Notes: generated by a model from the letters alone, not told the origin. Shown: positions 1-8,546, counted from the first letter of the stretch. The stretch: DNA of 64,000 bases from Nostoc sp. FACHB-280 (GCF_014697615.1 NZ_JACJSD010000019.1:62001-126000), one strand, 5' to 3'. Translations and numbers: made by a program.

Positions 1-293
1 GATGCAGCTGGAGATTCCGTAGCTGCGGTTAGTAACTTTTTTTGCTGTTTCGGTAGTAGCAAAATATTACTAATTTGCAACTGTTTGCGTACTTTTACTT
101 CCGTATTTTCTTCTCCAGGCAGTAATCCTGCGGTTTCTGGATAAACAACCACAGGAACCAGCTTCGCCTCAGTTGTTGGCGCTTCTACCAATTCTTGTGT
201 TAAATAAACCACACTTAAAGAAGCACCCAACCCTTGGGCTAACAATGTTATTTGTTCTCGGCATAAAGCCACAAAATCTGAACTAGCAGACAT
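1..293 (-). CDS. N-terminal fragment of a probable sensor histidine kinase (partial)
   Basis: An open frame starting with ATG at 293 (an in-frame ATG also lies at 299) runs leftward off the window after about 97 codons. It begins MSASSDFVALCREQ and contains VVVYPETAGLLPGEE. From memory this resembles the degenerate GAF-like N-terminal region of cyanobacterial sensor histidine kinases. No H-box or ATPase domain can be seen because the gene leaves the window, so the kinase call is inference. It is divergent from the DUF3155 gene. Confidence 0.45.
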   Translation of the reverse strand, partial: MSASSDFVALCREQITLLAQGLGASLSVVYLTQELVEAPTTEAKLVPVVVYPETAGLLPGEENTEVKVRKQLQISNILLLPKQQKKLLTAATESPAA

Positions 294-582
294 TAACATT
301 TCTCATTTCTTGCTCAGGATCACAGGCTTTGAAGGAATTTTCAAGAATCAGCTTGATTCTAACTCTCTTTTTATCAAGCTTAACTAAAGCTTCTCAAGTA
401 ATGGTAGAAATAAAGAAATTGTGTACTTTACTAGTTTTGTGATTTATTTGCCTTCAAAAAAATTATTTTTGTTGTATTAAAAGTTTATAAACTATTGATT
501 TTTTGAACTAGAACTTTTATAATTACGACGGATTTTGTAGCTATCACTACAATCTAATAGCTTGAAAGAGGAGGAAAATAGG

Positions 583-900
583 TTGGCAAGGAGACGGAAA
601 CGGAAGAGTCGTCGTCGCCAGGAAGGACGGCGGATTTTAGAGCATGTGCCTCAATATAGCATCGAAAGCGGCGAAGAAAAACCTGTGACAGCAGCAAGAA
701 AATTCATTCAGGCTGAAGGGATCTTGCCACCCGCTCTGCTACTCGTAAAGCGCAATGAACACACAACAGACCGATATTTCTGGGCAGAAAAAGGTCTGTT
801 TGGTGCCCAATACGTAGAAGAAAACCATTTCTTGTTTCCCAGCCTACGGACGTTAGAAGCTCCGGCTGGTTCAGAACCTGTGGCAGTAGCTGCACGTTGA
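583..900 (+). CDS. DUF3155 family protein
   Basis: A basic cyanobacterial protein of 105 residues and unknown function. The N-terminus is very rich in Arg and Lys (MARRRKRKSRRRQEGRR), followed by VPQYSIESGEEKPVTAARKF and a Tyr/Phe-rich segment, which together match what I recall of DUF3155. An in-frame TTG at 562 would add seven residues, but the TTG at 583 lies 8 bases after a strong AGAGGAGG ribosome-binding site, so I start there. The charged N-terminus could bind nucleic acid, which is inference. Confidence 0.8.
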   Translation: MARRRKRKSRRRQEGRRILEHVPQYSIESGEEKPVTAARKFIQAEGILPPALLLVKRNEHTTDRYFWAEKGLFGAQYVEENHFLFPSLRTLEAPAGSEPVAVAAR

Positions 901-1301
901 ACTTGAATTGGTACTTTTACGTTGTTGAATGTGTTCTGAATATTCATTTAACTGGCAAAGTTGCTCAGTTTATGCAAAATTTTCAATTTTTTTTAAATTT
1001 GGGTCTGATTTGCCAGTAGAGGGTAGTCCAGGCAGTTGGACAAACAACTTTATTCAAGCCAATTTGGTTTGTGTGAGTTGAATTATCAACTAATACACAT
1101 CAGGGAGTGAGAAAGAGTGATACAAAGCATCCAAAAGCGAGAGTAGATTTTTACTTGGCTTTTGAGAGCTACGTTACAAGATACGTTTTTCTCTAAGACT
1201 TTTCGTTACAGAGAGAATTTACATCCCAACCATCCTCTTTCCCACTCCCTATTGTTTATTTCTTCTTGCTGAATTACTAGAAGCAGCTTAAAAAATAAAA
1301 T
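901..1301. other. Intergenic region with imperfect inverted arms
   Basis: No convincing gene. GGGAGTGAGAAAGAG (1103-1117) is matched 14 of 15 by the inverted complement of CTCTTTCCCACTCCC (1235-1249), enclosing about 117 bases. It may be a structured RNA or a decayed mobile repeat. No promoter or T-run terminator is obvious. Confidence 0.4.
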
Positions 1302-1835
1302 TTAATCACTCAGCTTTAAGTTGAGTGCCTTCTGTAACTCAATCAGTTCATCTCGATGGGCAGTTACAGTGATCTTGCCTGGAGAGTTTGGTTCATCTTG
1401 ATTAGCTTTTTGCAGATGAAGCAAGACTTTCTCGGTTCTTCCGGCTTTTTTCCAATAAAATACACCACTCAAAGGTGCTAACAGAATTATTCCCAGAAAA
1501 AAACTGCTAATGTTGGGCAGAAGCAGTGACAAAACAAAAGATAAACAAATTAAACCTACAGTTGCAAGTAGGGTTAAAAAAATCGCTAAAAATAAGCTGG
1601 GTTGGACAAAACCCTCAAAAGTGACTTGATTTTGATCTCGGTCTACCGCTGCCACTCGGTAAGACCGTGAACGGAAGTAATCCTGTAATTGGGGCATTAA
1701 TACAGCTTCTTCCTGCTCAGATATTAGTTGAGCCGTTTCTGTGCGGTCTTTGGTAGCAGCACGAATAAAGAAAAACAACCCAACTAATAACAATAAGGTG
1801 AGCAGAAACGTAGATGGCAGAATAGCAGTATCCAT
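1302..1835 (-). CDS. Cofactor assembly of complex C subunit B (CCB2/CCB4-like)
   Basis: A membrane protein of 177 residues related to the CCB2/CCB4 (DUF2930) family, which in chloroplasts and cyanobacteria helps attach haem ci to cytochrome b6 of the b6f complex. One transmembrane helix lies at about residues 6-25, followed by a soluble stretch with YRVAAVDRDQNQVTFEGFV. Two close helices occupy about 80-125. Length and helix pattern fit the family. It lies 52 bp downstream of the PadR-type regulator in the same direction, so the two may be co-transcribed. The subtype assignment is from memory of the family. Confidence 0.75.
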   Translation of the reverse strand: MDTAILPSTFLLTLLLLVGLFFFIRAATKDRTETAQLISEQEEAVLMPQLQDYFRSRSYRVAAVDRDQNQVTFEGFVQPSLFLAIFLTLLATVGLICLSFVLSLLLPNISSFFLGIILLAPLSGVFYWKKAGRTEKVLLHLQKANQDEPNSPGKITVTAHRDELIELQKALNLKLSD

Positions 1836-1887
1836 AACTGATTGTTACTGTTTGACAGGAGGAGATTTATTCATTATTAATTATTAG

Positions 1888-2235
1888 TTAATTTGTCCTC
1901 CCGTTGATGTACTCTTGCCAAAGACGTGTTAAATCCTGTGCTTGAACTTGCCATTCTGGAGAAACTTGGTACATTCGCCTAGGTCTTCCTCGTCCTTCGA
2001 GTTTTTTCCAATACCCATTGATTGCCCTTTCGTCTTCCAGAAATTTAATCGCACTATAAAGCACGGTATCTGAAAGCCGATAGGTTGGATATTCAGTTTC
2101 TAAACGTTGAATTAACTCGGTGCCGTAGGATTCACCTTGCAGTAAGACAGACAGTATGTAACAAATTGCTAGTTCCTGACAGAGGTAAGTTGGCGGAGGA
2201 TTCTCAAAGAATTGATATATATCCTCAAGTTTCAT
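1888..2235 (-). CDS. PadR family transcriptional regulator
   Basis: A DNA-binding protein of 115 residues. A PadR-type winged helix fills about residues 20-95: LAICYILSVLLQGESYGTEL forms the first helices, YRLSDTVLYSAIKFLED the recognition helix, and GRGRPRRMYQVSPEW the basic wing. No ligand domain follows, so it is the short PadR type. The ATG at 2235 follows no strong ribosome-binding site. The CCB-like gene lies directly downstream. A perfect 10-bp palindrome about 60 bp upstream could be its own operator, which is inference. Confidence 0.85.
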   Translation of the reverse strand: MKLEDIYQFFENPPPTYLCQELAICYILSVLLQGESYGTELIQRLETEYPTYRLSDTVLYSAIKFLEDERAINGYWKKLEGRGRPRRMYQVSPEWQVQAQDLTRLWQEYINGRTN

Positions 2236-2690
2236 GGTTGGTGAATGGCTAAAAAAATGCCCTAGTGTGGGGTTTATGATCCTTGTGTTACGTATGTAGT
2301 ACTACTAAAAGTAAGCATTCATACAGAGACACTAGGCAGGATTGTCAAAGCGTCAACGTAAAAAAAGTAAAACAAATATGCCCCACGCAGATAAAGTCAT
2401 GGGATACAAGCGAAACTCTAAGGAGCGTAAGACTTACTCTCCTATTTAAGCTCTAGGCAGTGTGGTGAGGAGCAAGAAAGACAGAGGCATAGCCACTGTA
2501 ATTGGTGTCAAATGATGCCGAGCCGATTAGAACTGCATAAGCATAAAATGCCATCGAAGAAATTTTACAAGTAAAATGCGATTTTGTCTGTAAATTTTCT
2601 TTCATGACGAAGTTCTACTTGAGCTATTTATAGGTCATCTGGTAAGTGTGATAGTAAATCTAGCAAGTGCCAAGTATATTGGTGATTAGT
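2236..2690. other. Divergent intergenic region with palindrome
   Basis: About 455 bases between the padR-like gene and the DUF3611 gene, with no gene seen. GTAGTACTAC at 2296-2305 is a perfect palindrome within TATGTAGTACTACTA. It lies where a PadR operator would be expected, but the binding is untested. The rest is AT-rich and featureless by eye. Confidence 0.35.
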
Positions 2691-3251
2691 ATGTCGCAAA
2701 ATTCCGATGCCCTGCGAGCGATCGCTCAAACATTCCGTCTCATAGGTTGGATTAGTTTTTGGATTCAGCTAGTGCTGGGGGTTGTTTCCAGCATCATTGT
2801 GTTATTGTTTGCTATTTTCTCCCAAAGAGCCGGTAGCCCTAGTAATAATCCGGGGACGGGGTTTGGTGTATTTTTGGCGGTCTGTGGATTAATTGTTTTA
2901 GGTGCGGGTATTTATATTGCTTTTCGCTACACCAGAATTGGGAGACAACTGGAATCTTCAAATCCCAGTAACCGCCCCCGCAAAAGTGAAACTGTACAAG
3001 TATTACGCTTAGGCTTGTGGATAAATTTGATTGGGACTTTGGTCACACTTTTAGGAGCGCAGGCGATCGTTGGGACTTTGGTAGCTAGGTCAATTTCTCC
3101 CCAAGCCATCACTACACAATTTTTTGATCCAACGCGGATTATTAGCGGTCTAGATATGCTGGTAGTTCAGGCAAACACTAACACCGTTTCCGCCCACTTT
3201 GCTGGATTAGTGGCATCGCTGTGGCTAATCAATCGCATCAACCGCCCCTAA
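2691..3251 (+). CDS. DUF3611 family membrane protein
   Basis: A protein of 186 residues with four predicted membrane helices, at about residues 18-42, 57-77, 108-135 and 160-180. The start MSQNSDALRAIAQTFRLIGW and the segment FAGLVASLWLINRIN match DUF3611, a family shared by cyanobacteria and plastids with no established function. A GTG at 2667 would add eight residues, but the ATG at 2691 gives the usual family N-terminus. It stands alone between divergent and small genes. Confidence 0.75.
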   Translation: MSQNSDALRAIAQTFRLIGWISFWIQLVLGVVSSIIVLLFAIFSQRAGSPSNNPGTGFGVFLAVCGLIVLGAGIYIAFRYTRIGRQLESSNPSNRPRKSETVQVLRLGLWINLIGTLVTLLGAQAIVGTLVARSISPQAITTQFFDPTRIISGLDMLVVQANTNTVSAHFAGLVASLWLINRINRP

Positions 3252-3425
3252 TCGGATCTTCTTGGCTGATTTCATATTGTCCTGTTAGTAAGCAAAAGTT
3301 TATTTTTAACTTTTCCGAAACCAACTTACACAAGTTTGTAACTTAGCATATAGTTCTAAAAAAACTTACTACTTATAAGTAGTATTAAAGCTTACTCAGG
3401 ATGAAATGTATTTTTTGAGGATATT

Positions 3426-3773
3426 ATGGCAAATTCATTTGACCCCAGGAGAAATCAACCAAGACAAAATTTTGATCAGAATGCTTGGAGATTTGGTGTA
3501 CAAGTTGCTTTTAGCACTATGGTGTTAGGACTTTGTATTTTTCAGTTGGTGTCGAAACCAAGTAGTGATCAGAATACAGCACTCTACTGGGGTGGGGTGA
3601 CTAGTGTATTAGCATACTGGTTGCCTTCACCTGGACAGAATAAAGATGATAAAGAGGAGATGACAATTAATACTAGAACGTTTACGGCTACTGACAGTAA
3701 CGGCCAAGCTGGTCACGATACTGTTTTGGCTCAAACTAATTCCACAACTATAACTACAGACTCTAAAAATTGA
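3426..3773 (+). CDS. Small hypothetical membrane protein
   Basis: A protein of 115 residues that I do not recognise as a named family. It has an Asn/Gln/Arg-rich N-terminus (about 1-22), two hydrophobic helices (about 26-45 and 53-68) ending in AYWLPSPGQNKDDKEE, and a Thr/Asn-rich polar tail (TINTRTFTATDSNGQ). The ATG follows GAGGATATT. The layout suggests a small two-helix membrane protein. Codon use matches the neighbours, so it is probably real. Confidence 0.6.
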   Translation: MANSFDPRRNQPRQNFDQNAWRFGVQVAFSTMVLGLCIFQLVSKPSSDQNTALYWGGVTSVLAYWLPSPGQNKDDKEEMTINTRTFTATDSNGQAGHDTVLAQTNSTTITTDSKN

Positions 3774-3838
3774 TATAGCAGGTGAGAGGTGATAGGTTAC
3801 AGGTTACAGGTGACAATTTTATTGATCAGTTTTTGGGA

Positions 3839-3947
3839 GTTATAGCAGGGGACAGGTAATAGGTGACAGGTGACAGGGTTAAAAGCTTTGTGGTGTCTAA
3901 GTTTTATTATTTATCGATGTCCTAACCAACTTGGCTACTGCTATAAC
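3839..3947. repeat. MITE-like dispersed repeat, copy 1 (109 bp, perfect 10-bp terminal inverted repeats)
   Basis: The element starts GTTATAGCAG (3839-3848) and ends CTGCTATAAC (3938-3947), which are exact inverted complements. Internally it carries GGTGACAGGTGACAGGG and GTCCTAACCAACTTGGC. A second copy in opposite orientation lies at 20010-20116. A decayed partial copy (ATAGCAGGTGAGAGGTGATAGG) lies just left at 3775-3820. It encodes nothing, so it would need an enzyme supplied in trans. Confidence 0.7.
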
Positions 3948-4043
3948 TTCATAGGGAATTTTGTTTACAGCATATTTCATCTGAATGAGGTACATTTTTC
4001 TAGCCTCTAGCCTCTAGGCTCTATTAACTCTGTTGATCTCAAC

Positions 4044-4580
4044 TTAAGAAAGATAGTCTTCATCTTCGGGATGATTATCCCAATTAGAAACATTATTAGA
4101 ACGATAGGCTTCGGCTTTGGTGCGGCGATTTTCCTGGCGTAAAGTTTCTCGTTCTCGTGATGTGAGTTGTTGCTTTTCGGTAATGGGCAAACGTTCTACT
4201 GTACGCTTAGAGGATTTCTGTCGCACAAAGGTTTTCCAGGCAGTTTTTATACCCACTACAAAGCTACGAGTCCCAACTTGAAGATTTTGGGCTTGTTTTT
4301 TTGCACCATCAATGCTTTGGTCAACTTGTTGAACGACTTGACTAGCACTTTTGACACCTTCACTGACATCATTAGTTAAGTCAGTGATTTCGATACCAGT
4401 GGTGCGGATAGAATTTAAAGTAGGTGGTAACTCCCGCGAAAGAGTATCAAAAAACTTTTCAGCACTGCGGGCGGCGCGTGCTACTTCTTGCAATGCGGGT
4501 ATTGCCGCTACTAAAACAGCAGTTAGGCTGGCGGCGACTAAGAGTAGGGAAAGTCCCAACCAAAATAGGGGGTCTATCAC
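4044..4580 (-). CDS. DUF948 domain-containing protein
   Basis: A protein of 178 residues. One N-terminal membrane helix (about 4-27, GLSLLLVAASLTAVLVAA) is followed by a helical region (about 30-100) with the LTNDVSEGVKSASQVVQQV pattern of DUF948, then a basic and acidic tail. The start is GTG. Family members are small membrane-anchored coiled-coil proteins of unknown function. It lies 12 bp downstream of the YtxH gene, probably in one operon with it and perhaps with the gene at 5039. Confidence 0.75.
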   Translation of the reverse strand: MIDPLFWLGLSLLLVAASLTAVLVAAIPALQEVARAARSAEKFFDTLSRELPPTLNSIRTTGIEITDLTNDVSEGVKSASQVVQQVDQSIDGAKKQAQNLQVGTRSFVVGIKTAWKTFVRQKSSKRTVERLPITEKQQLTSRERETLRQENRRTKAEAYRSNNVSNWDNHPEDEDYLS

Positions 4581-4592
4581 GGCTTATGCTAT

Positions 4593-4943
4593 CTATGAGC
4601 GTTCCAAAGGCTGGGGAATTGAATCTGAGTCTTCTTCTGTTGTTTGCCGATGCAAAACTTGACTTTCGCGCTGACTAGCATCAATGCCAGCTGCGATCGC
4701 TTCTTTTAGTCTATCTAAAGTTTCATCCCAGTTACGTAATGCGTTAGCAGACAGACGATCTGCCTGAATTTGTACACTTGTTGATAAATCTTCCGCTAAT
4801 TCTGGGATGGCATCAGCAGACTTTTTCAAAAGTTTACGGGTTTCGCGTCCTGTGCGCGGAGCAATTAGCAAACCGGTTAAAGCACCGATGGTTGCTCCTA
4901 GCATCATACCGCCAATAAAGACTCCAGAACGGTTATTAGACAT
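4593..4943 (-). CDS. YtxH domain-containing protein
   Basis: A protein of 116 residues. A glycine-rich membrane segment (GVFIGGMMLGATIGALTGL, about 6-26) is followed by APRTGRETRKLLKKSADAI, the hallmark of YtxH proteins. An amphipathic helical tail follows. An AAGGAGAG ribosome-binding site precedes the ATG. YtxH proteins are linked to general stress in other bacteria, and the role here is unknown. It precedes the DUF948 gene with only 12 bp between. Confidence 0.75.
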   Translation of the reverse strand: MSNNRSGVFIGGMMLGATIGALTGLLIAPRTGRETRKLLKKSADAIPELAEDLSTSVQIQADRLSANALRNWDETLDRLKEAIAAGIDASQRESQVLHRQTTEEDSDSIPQPLERS

Positions 4944-5038
4944 CTGAGTTATTTCTCTCCTTACACTTATTTTAGGTGGCTTGTTTCCCCTTGTATAACC
5001 AGAATGATTTTATCGAGTTAATTTATCTTGACAATTGA

Positions 5039-5404
5039 TCAACGAGGAAGGTTGCTGTTGTTTATTCTGGTTTTGGTAACTGTCTTTGTTTGCCCGAAAG
5101 AATGAGATTGGCGAATATAGCGTTTACTTAGTCGCTGTCCTAACAATAGCAGACTCACAATTTGCCGCACTTGCTGAAGTTGGGATTGTAGAGATTGATT
5201 TCCCAGTCGCAGGTTGCGGATATTTTGCTGACTGATATCCAGATTTTGGGGTGCTTGGGACAGGAGATTCTGGCTACATTGTTCATATGTGGTTAACCTA
5301 TCAGTTATCCAGGCGATTCTTCCCTTAATTTGCCAGATTTGCCAAGCTACGTAGAAAAGCAATAGGGAGATGAGAGTATTAATAACGACTACTACTGTAA
5401 CCAT
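5039..5404 (-). CDS. Hypothetical membrane-anchored coiled-coil protein
   Basis: A protein of 121 residues. One N-terminal membrane helix (about 2-22, VVVVINTLISLLLFYVAW) leads into a long helical stretch rich in Gln, Asn and Leu (about 45-85) and a basic tail. No family name is recognised. It reads in the same direction as YtxH and DUF948, 95 bp upstream of YtxH. All three have one anchor helix plus a coiled-coil-like region, which suggests a membrane-associated assembly; that is inference. Confidence 0.55.
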   Translation of the reverse strand: MVTVVVVINTLISLLLFYVAWQIWQIKGRIAWITDRLTTYEQCSQNLLSQAPQNLDISQQNIRNLRLGNQSLQSQLQQVRQIVSLLLLGQRLSKRYIRQSHSFGQTKTVTKTRINNSNLPR

Positions 5405-5479
5405 TGTTTACATACGTCAGAATTTGATTGATGTTTGGGTGTGGGAGAAGTTGCGATCGCAGATAATAAAATTAATCTG

Positions 5480-6088
5480 ATGGGCAAAATACCGATGGAA
5501 CCTCTCACCCTCAACATACCACCCGCAGTAGGTTTGACAGACGAGCAGTTTTATCAAATATGTCTAGCCAATGATGAATGGCGCATCGAACTCACTGCCG
5601 AAGGAGAATTAATTATTATGCCACCAACTGGCGGCGAAAGCGGTATTAGAAATTCAGGGTTGACAGCTAAACTTTACATTTGGAATGAACAAGCAAAGCT
5701 GGGAAAAGTATTTGACTCTTCTACAGAGTTTCGCTTACCAAATGGTGCGTATCGTTCGCCGGATGTTTCTTGGGTGAAGCAAGAAAACTGGGATACACTA
5801 ACCCCTGAACAAAAAAGACGCTTTCCACCCATTTGCCCTGATTTTGTCATTGAATTGCGCTCCCAAACTGATTCTCTCAAAAAATTGCGAGATAAGATGC
5901 TGGAGTATCGAGATAATGGTGCGCGTTTAGGTTGGTTGATTGACCCTTTCACACCTTTAGTAGAAATTTATCGCCCTGGGGTGGAGGTGGAAGTGATTAA
6001 TTTTGCTGTGGAACAACCACCTGCATTGTCTGGTGAAGATGTATTACCAGGATTTATCTTATCTTTAACTACAATCCTAAATCCTTAA
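5480..6088 (+). CDS. Uma2 family endonuclease (DUF820)
   Basis: A PD-(D/E)XK-fold protein of about 200 residues from a family much expanded in cyanobacteria. Visible motifs in order are LTDEQFYQICLANDEWRIEL, GELIIMPPTGGESG, YRSPDVSWVKQ (catalytic Asp), PDFVIELRSQTDSLKKL (catalytic Glu and following Lys) and GARLGWLIDPF. Frames from 5435 (TTG) or 5495 (ATG, MEPLTLN) are also possible. The family's usual N-terminus favours 5480 or 5495. The cellular role of Uma2 proteins is unsettled. Confidence 0.8.
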   Translation: MGKIPMEPLTLNIPPAVGLTDEQFYQICLANDEWRIELTAEGELIIMPPTGGESGIRNSGLTAKLYIWNEQAKLGKVFDSSTEFRLPNGAYRSPDVSWVKQENWDTLTPEQKRRFPPICPDFVIELRSQTDSLKKLRDKMLEYRDNGARLGWLIDPFTPLVEIYRPGVEVEVINFAVEQPPALSGEDVLPGFILSLTTILNP

Positions 6089-6116
6089 TTAGTGGCGGGT
6101 GAATCCACCACTAATT
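6087..6116 (+). terminator. Hairpin after the Uma2 gene, possible terminator
   Basis: AATTAGTGG (6087-6095) and CCACTAATT (6108-6116) form a 9-bp stem around a 12-base loop, starting at the stop codon. The following bases are only moderately T-rich, so termination is plausible but not certain. Confidence 0.4.
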
Positions 6117-6582
6117 GATTCTGACTTCTGAGTTCTTCTGTAACAAGACTTAAAGATGTTCTCAGTGAACCTTGCTCTCCAAAACGAGAATCGGAATATC
6201 TAGTGGTTTCCTCCGCAATTAGTCTTACATCTTTAACTTTCTAAATCAGAAGATACAAAAGATATCCGTTAGCAATTCACCAACTCAACTCAGCGAGAAT
6301 TTTCGGAGGAATTGCGATCGCATTTTTAGTAGTACTCCAAAACGTCAAATGTGCGTTGTCGCTTGATGAACATTAACAGTTTTCATAAATTTTTAACCTA
6401 TTTCCTGCATATTTCTAGAGAATTGGTCTGAAAGTATTTTATAGAAGATACTCTTCATTCAGCAGTTCTCCATTGCGTCAAGTACATCTCAATAGGGGCA
6501 TAGAGACACTATGTCTATTTTTTTGTACTTCTTAACGGTGAAAATTGCTGTAAGTTTTTGATTTAATCAAATGGATTGAAGA
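6117..6582. other. Intergenic region, nothing recognised
   Basis: About 466 bases of AT-rich sequence with one HIP1 site near 6316. No open frame, RNA or clear repeat was seen. Confidence 0.4.
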
Positions 6583-7254
6583 ATGATAAAACCAGTAAGC
6601 ACCGACATAAAATATGCTTTTCCCTTAATTACTTATCCAGATGGTAGGAAATCTATTTGTATTATTCCTTCAAGATATGTTCAAACAGCATTATCTGAAT
6701 CAGATTATAAAGATTTAAGCAATGAATTTGGATTAGAAGTAGCCTTGGTTAAAGCTGTGATGGAAGTTGAATCTAATGGTTCTGGATTTTTATTGAAAGA
6801 ACCATCTCCAGCACGCCCAAAAATTTTGTTTGAAGGGCATTGGTTCTATAAATTAACTCCTAAACCTGTCTCTAAAAGCCGTCCTGATTTGTCTTATCCT
6901 AGTTGGGATAAAAGTAAATATAAAGGTGGTTCTGGCGAGTGGGAAAGATTATTAGATGCAATGACATTTGATGAAATTCAGGCTTTAAAAAGCGCATCTT
7001 TTGGATTGGGGCAAGTGATGGGGTTTAATTATACTGCTGCGGGTTGTGCTTCGATTCAGCAGTTTATTGAAGAAAACTTTGCTGGAGAGTACTGGCAAGC
7101 CCGACATATGATGAATTTTATTGTGAATAATAATCTGCTAGATGAACTAAAGCGAAAAGATTGGGATGGTTTTGCTAGGGGTTACAATGGCCCTGGTTAT
7201 AAAAAGAATAACTATCATACCAAGTTGGAAGCAGCTTACAAAAAAGCTCTATAG
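6583..7254 (+). CDS. N-acetylmuramidase family protein (DUF3380)
   Basis: A protein of 223 residues with a phage-endolysin-like muramidase domain that hydrolyses peptidoglycan. Motifs include EVALVKAVMEVESNGSGFLL with the likely catalytic Glu, ARPKILFEGHWFYKLT, SASFGLGQVMGFNY and WDGFARGYNGPGY. There is no signal peptide, as in phage or contractile-particle lysins, and the N-terminal 45 residues are not recognised. It stands alone with 494 and 200 bp on either side and no holin or tail genes nearby. It may be a domesticated phage gene or a cell-wall enzyme with another export route. Confidence 0.8.
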   Translation: MIKPVSTDIKYAFPLITYPDGRKSICIIPSRYVQTALSESDYKDLSNEFGLEVALVKAVMEVESNGSGFLLKEPSPARPKILFEGHWFYKLTPKPVSKSRPDLSYPSWDKSKYKGGSGEWERLLDAMTFDEIQALKSASFGLGQVMGFNYTAAGCASIQQFIEENFAGEYWQARHMMNFIVNNNLLDELKRKDWDGFARGYNGPGYKKNNYHTKLEAAYKKAL

Positions 7255-7454
7255 AAAAGTTGGGAGGGTTGAAGGGGTGTAGGTGTTGATTGACACTCTT
7301 TCACCCTCTGCCAAACCCTGATTTGCTTGAAATCTGGCTCAAGATAGTTGTTAATTTATGGAAAATATAAATTGTTTGTTACTTAGCACAAAAATATAAA
7401 ACCGCTTATTATGAGTAAGATTATCATGCAAGCGAGACCAGAGGTTTTGATGAT

Positions 7455-8426
7455 ATGGTGGCTGATGTAATAACAGATACAGTTCCCGTAACTGTTTTGA
7501 CTGGCTATTTGGGTGCAGGCAAAACAACTTTACTCAATCACATTCTCACTTATGAACATGGTAAAAAAGTGGCTGTGATTGTGAATGAATTTGGCGAAGT
7601 GGGCATTGATAATCAATTAGTTATTGATGCCGATGAAGAAATATTTGAGATGAATAATGGCTGTATTTGTTGTACAGTCCGTGGTGATTTAATTCGCATC
7701 ATCGGTAATTTGATGAAGCGACGTGATAAGTTTGACCATTTAGTAATTGAAACTACTGGTTTGGCTGATCCGGCACCAGTAATTCAGACATTCTTTGTCG
7801 ATGAAGATATGCAGGCGAAACTGTCTTTAGATGCGGTGGTGACAGTGGTGGATGCCAAGCATATTTGGCAACATTGGGAAGCTGATGAAGCTCAAGAACA
7901 AATTGCGTTTGCGGATGTTATTTTACTTAATAAAACCGATTTAGTTGCCGCAGAAGAGTTAGAAGAATTAGAAAAGCGGATTCGGGGGATGAATGCGATC
8001 GCCAAAATCTATCGCACCCGTAACTCAGAATTAGCAATGGATTCCTTATTGGGTGTGCAAGCTTTTGATTTGAATCGCGCCTTAGAAATTGACCCGAATT
8101 TTTTAGGCGAAGATGCCCACGAACATGATGAAAGCGTTTATTCTGTGGCGTTAGTAGCAGCAGGCGCACTCGATGGTGAGAAACTACACGCTTGGATGAG
8201 TAAATTATTACAAACTCAAGGCCCTGATATTTTTCGGATGAAGGGCATTTTAAATATTGCGGGGGAAGACAATCGCTTTGTGTTTCAAGGCGTACACATG
8301 ATATTTGATGGTAGACCCGACAGACCTTGGAAACCCACTGAAACACGAAAAAACGAGTTAGTTTTCATCGGTCGGAATTTAGATGAAGCTAAACTCAAAC
8401 AAGATTTTTTGGCTTGTCTAGTGTAG
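7455..8426 (+). CDS. CobW/COG0523 family GTP-binding metallochaperone-like protein
   Basis: A P-loop GTPase of 323 residues. Walker A is GYLGAGKTTLLN (about 17-28), the metal-binding motif GCICC lies at 69-73, the switch region ETTGLADP at about 99-106, and the base-recognition motif NKTD at 159-162. The CobW C-terminal domain occupies about 225-320 (HAWMSKLLQTQGPDIFRMKG). Family members deliver zinc, cobalt or other metals. The His/Glu cluster in EDAHEHDESV may bind metal. No Zur box or metal gene was recognised next to it, so the metal is not assigned. Confidence 0.9.
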   Translation: MVADVITDTVPVTVLTGYLGAGKTTLLNHILTYEHGKKVAVIVNEFGEVGIDNQLVIDADEEIFEMNNGCICCTVRGDLIRIIGNLMKRRDKFDHLVIETTGLADPAPVIQTFFVDEDMQAKLSLDAVVTVVDAKHIWQHWEADEAQEQIAFADVILLNKTDLVAAEELEELEKRIRGMNAIAKIYRTRNSELAMDSLLGVQAFDLNRALEIDPNFLGEDAHEHDESVYSVALVAAGALDGEKLHAWMSKLLQTQGPDIFRMKGILNIAGEDNRFVFQGVHMIFDGRPDRPWKPTETRKNELVFIGRNLDEAKLKQDFLACLV

Positions 8427-8439
8427 AAAGTGCTGAATG

Positions 8440-8483
8440 CTGAGTCATGTACACTTCGACTTCGCTCAGTGTACATGACTCAG
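8440..8483. terminator. Long perfect hairpin after the CobW gene
   Basis: CTGAGTCATGTACAC (8440-8454) and its exact complement (8469-8483) form a 15-bp stem around TTCGACTTCGCTCA. It starts 13 bp after the stop codon. No T-run follows, so it may be a palindromic repeat as much as a terminator. Tandem copies of short C/A-rich units (ACCCTTACACC-like) fill 8484-8545. Confidence 0.5.
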
Positions 8484-8546
8484 AACCCTAAACCCTTACA
8501 CCCCTACACCCTACGCCTTTACACCCCTAAACCCTTACACCCTTAT

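Noticed and set aside
4167-4678. Plus-strand open frames across DUF948 and YtxH
   Set aside because: Antisense shadows of two well-supported genes.
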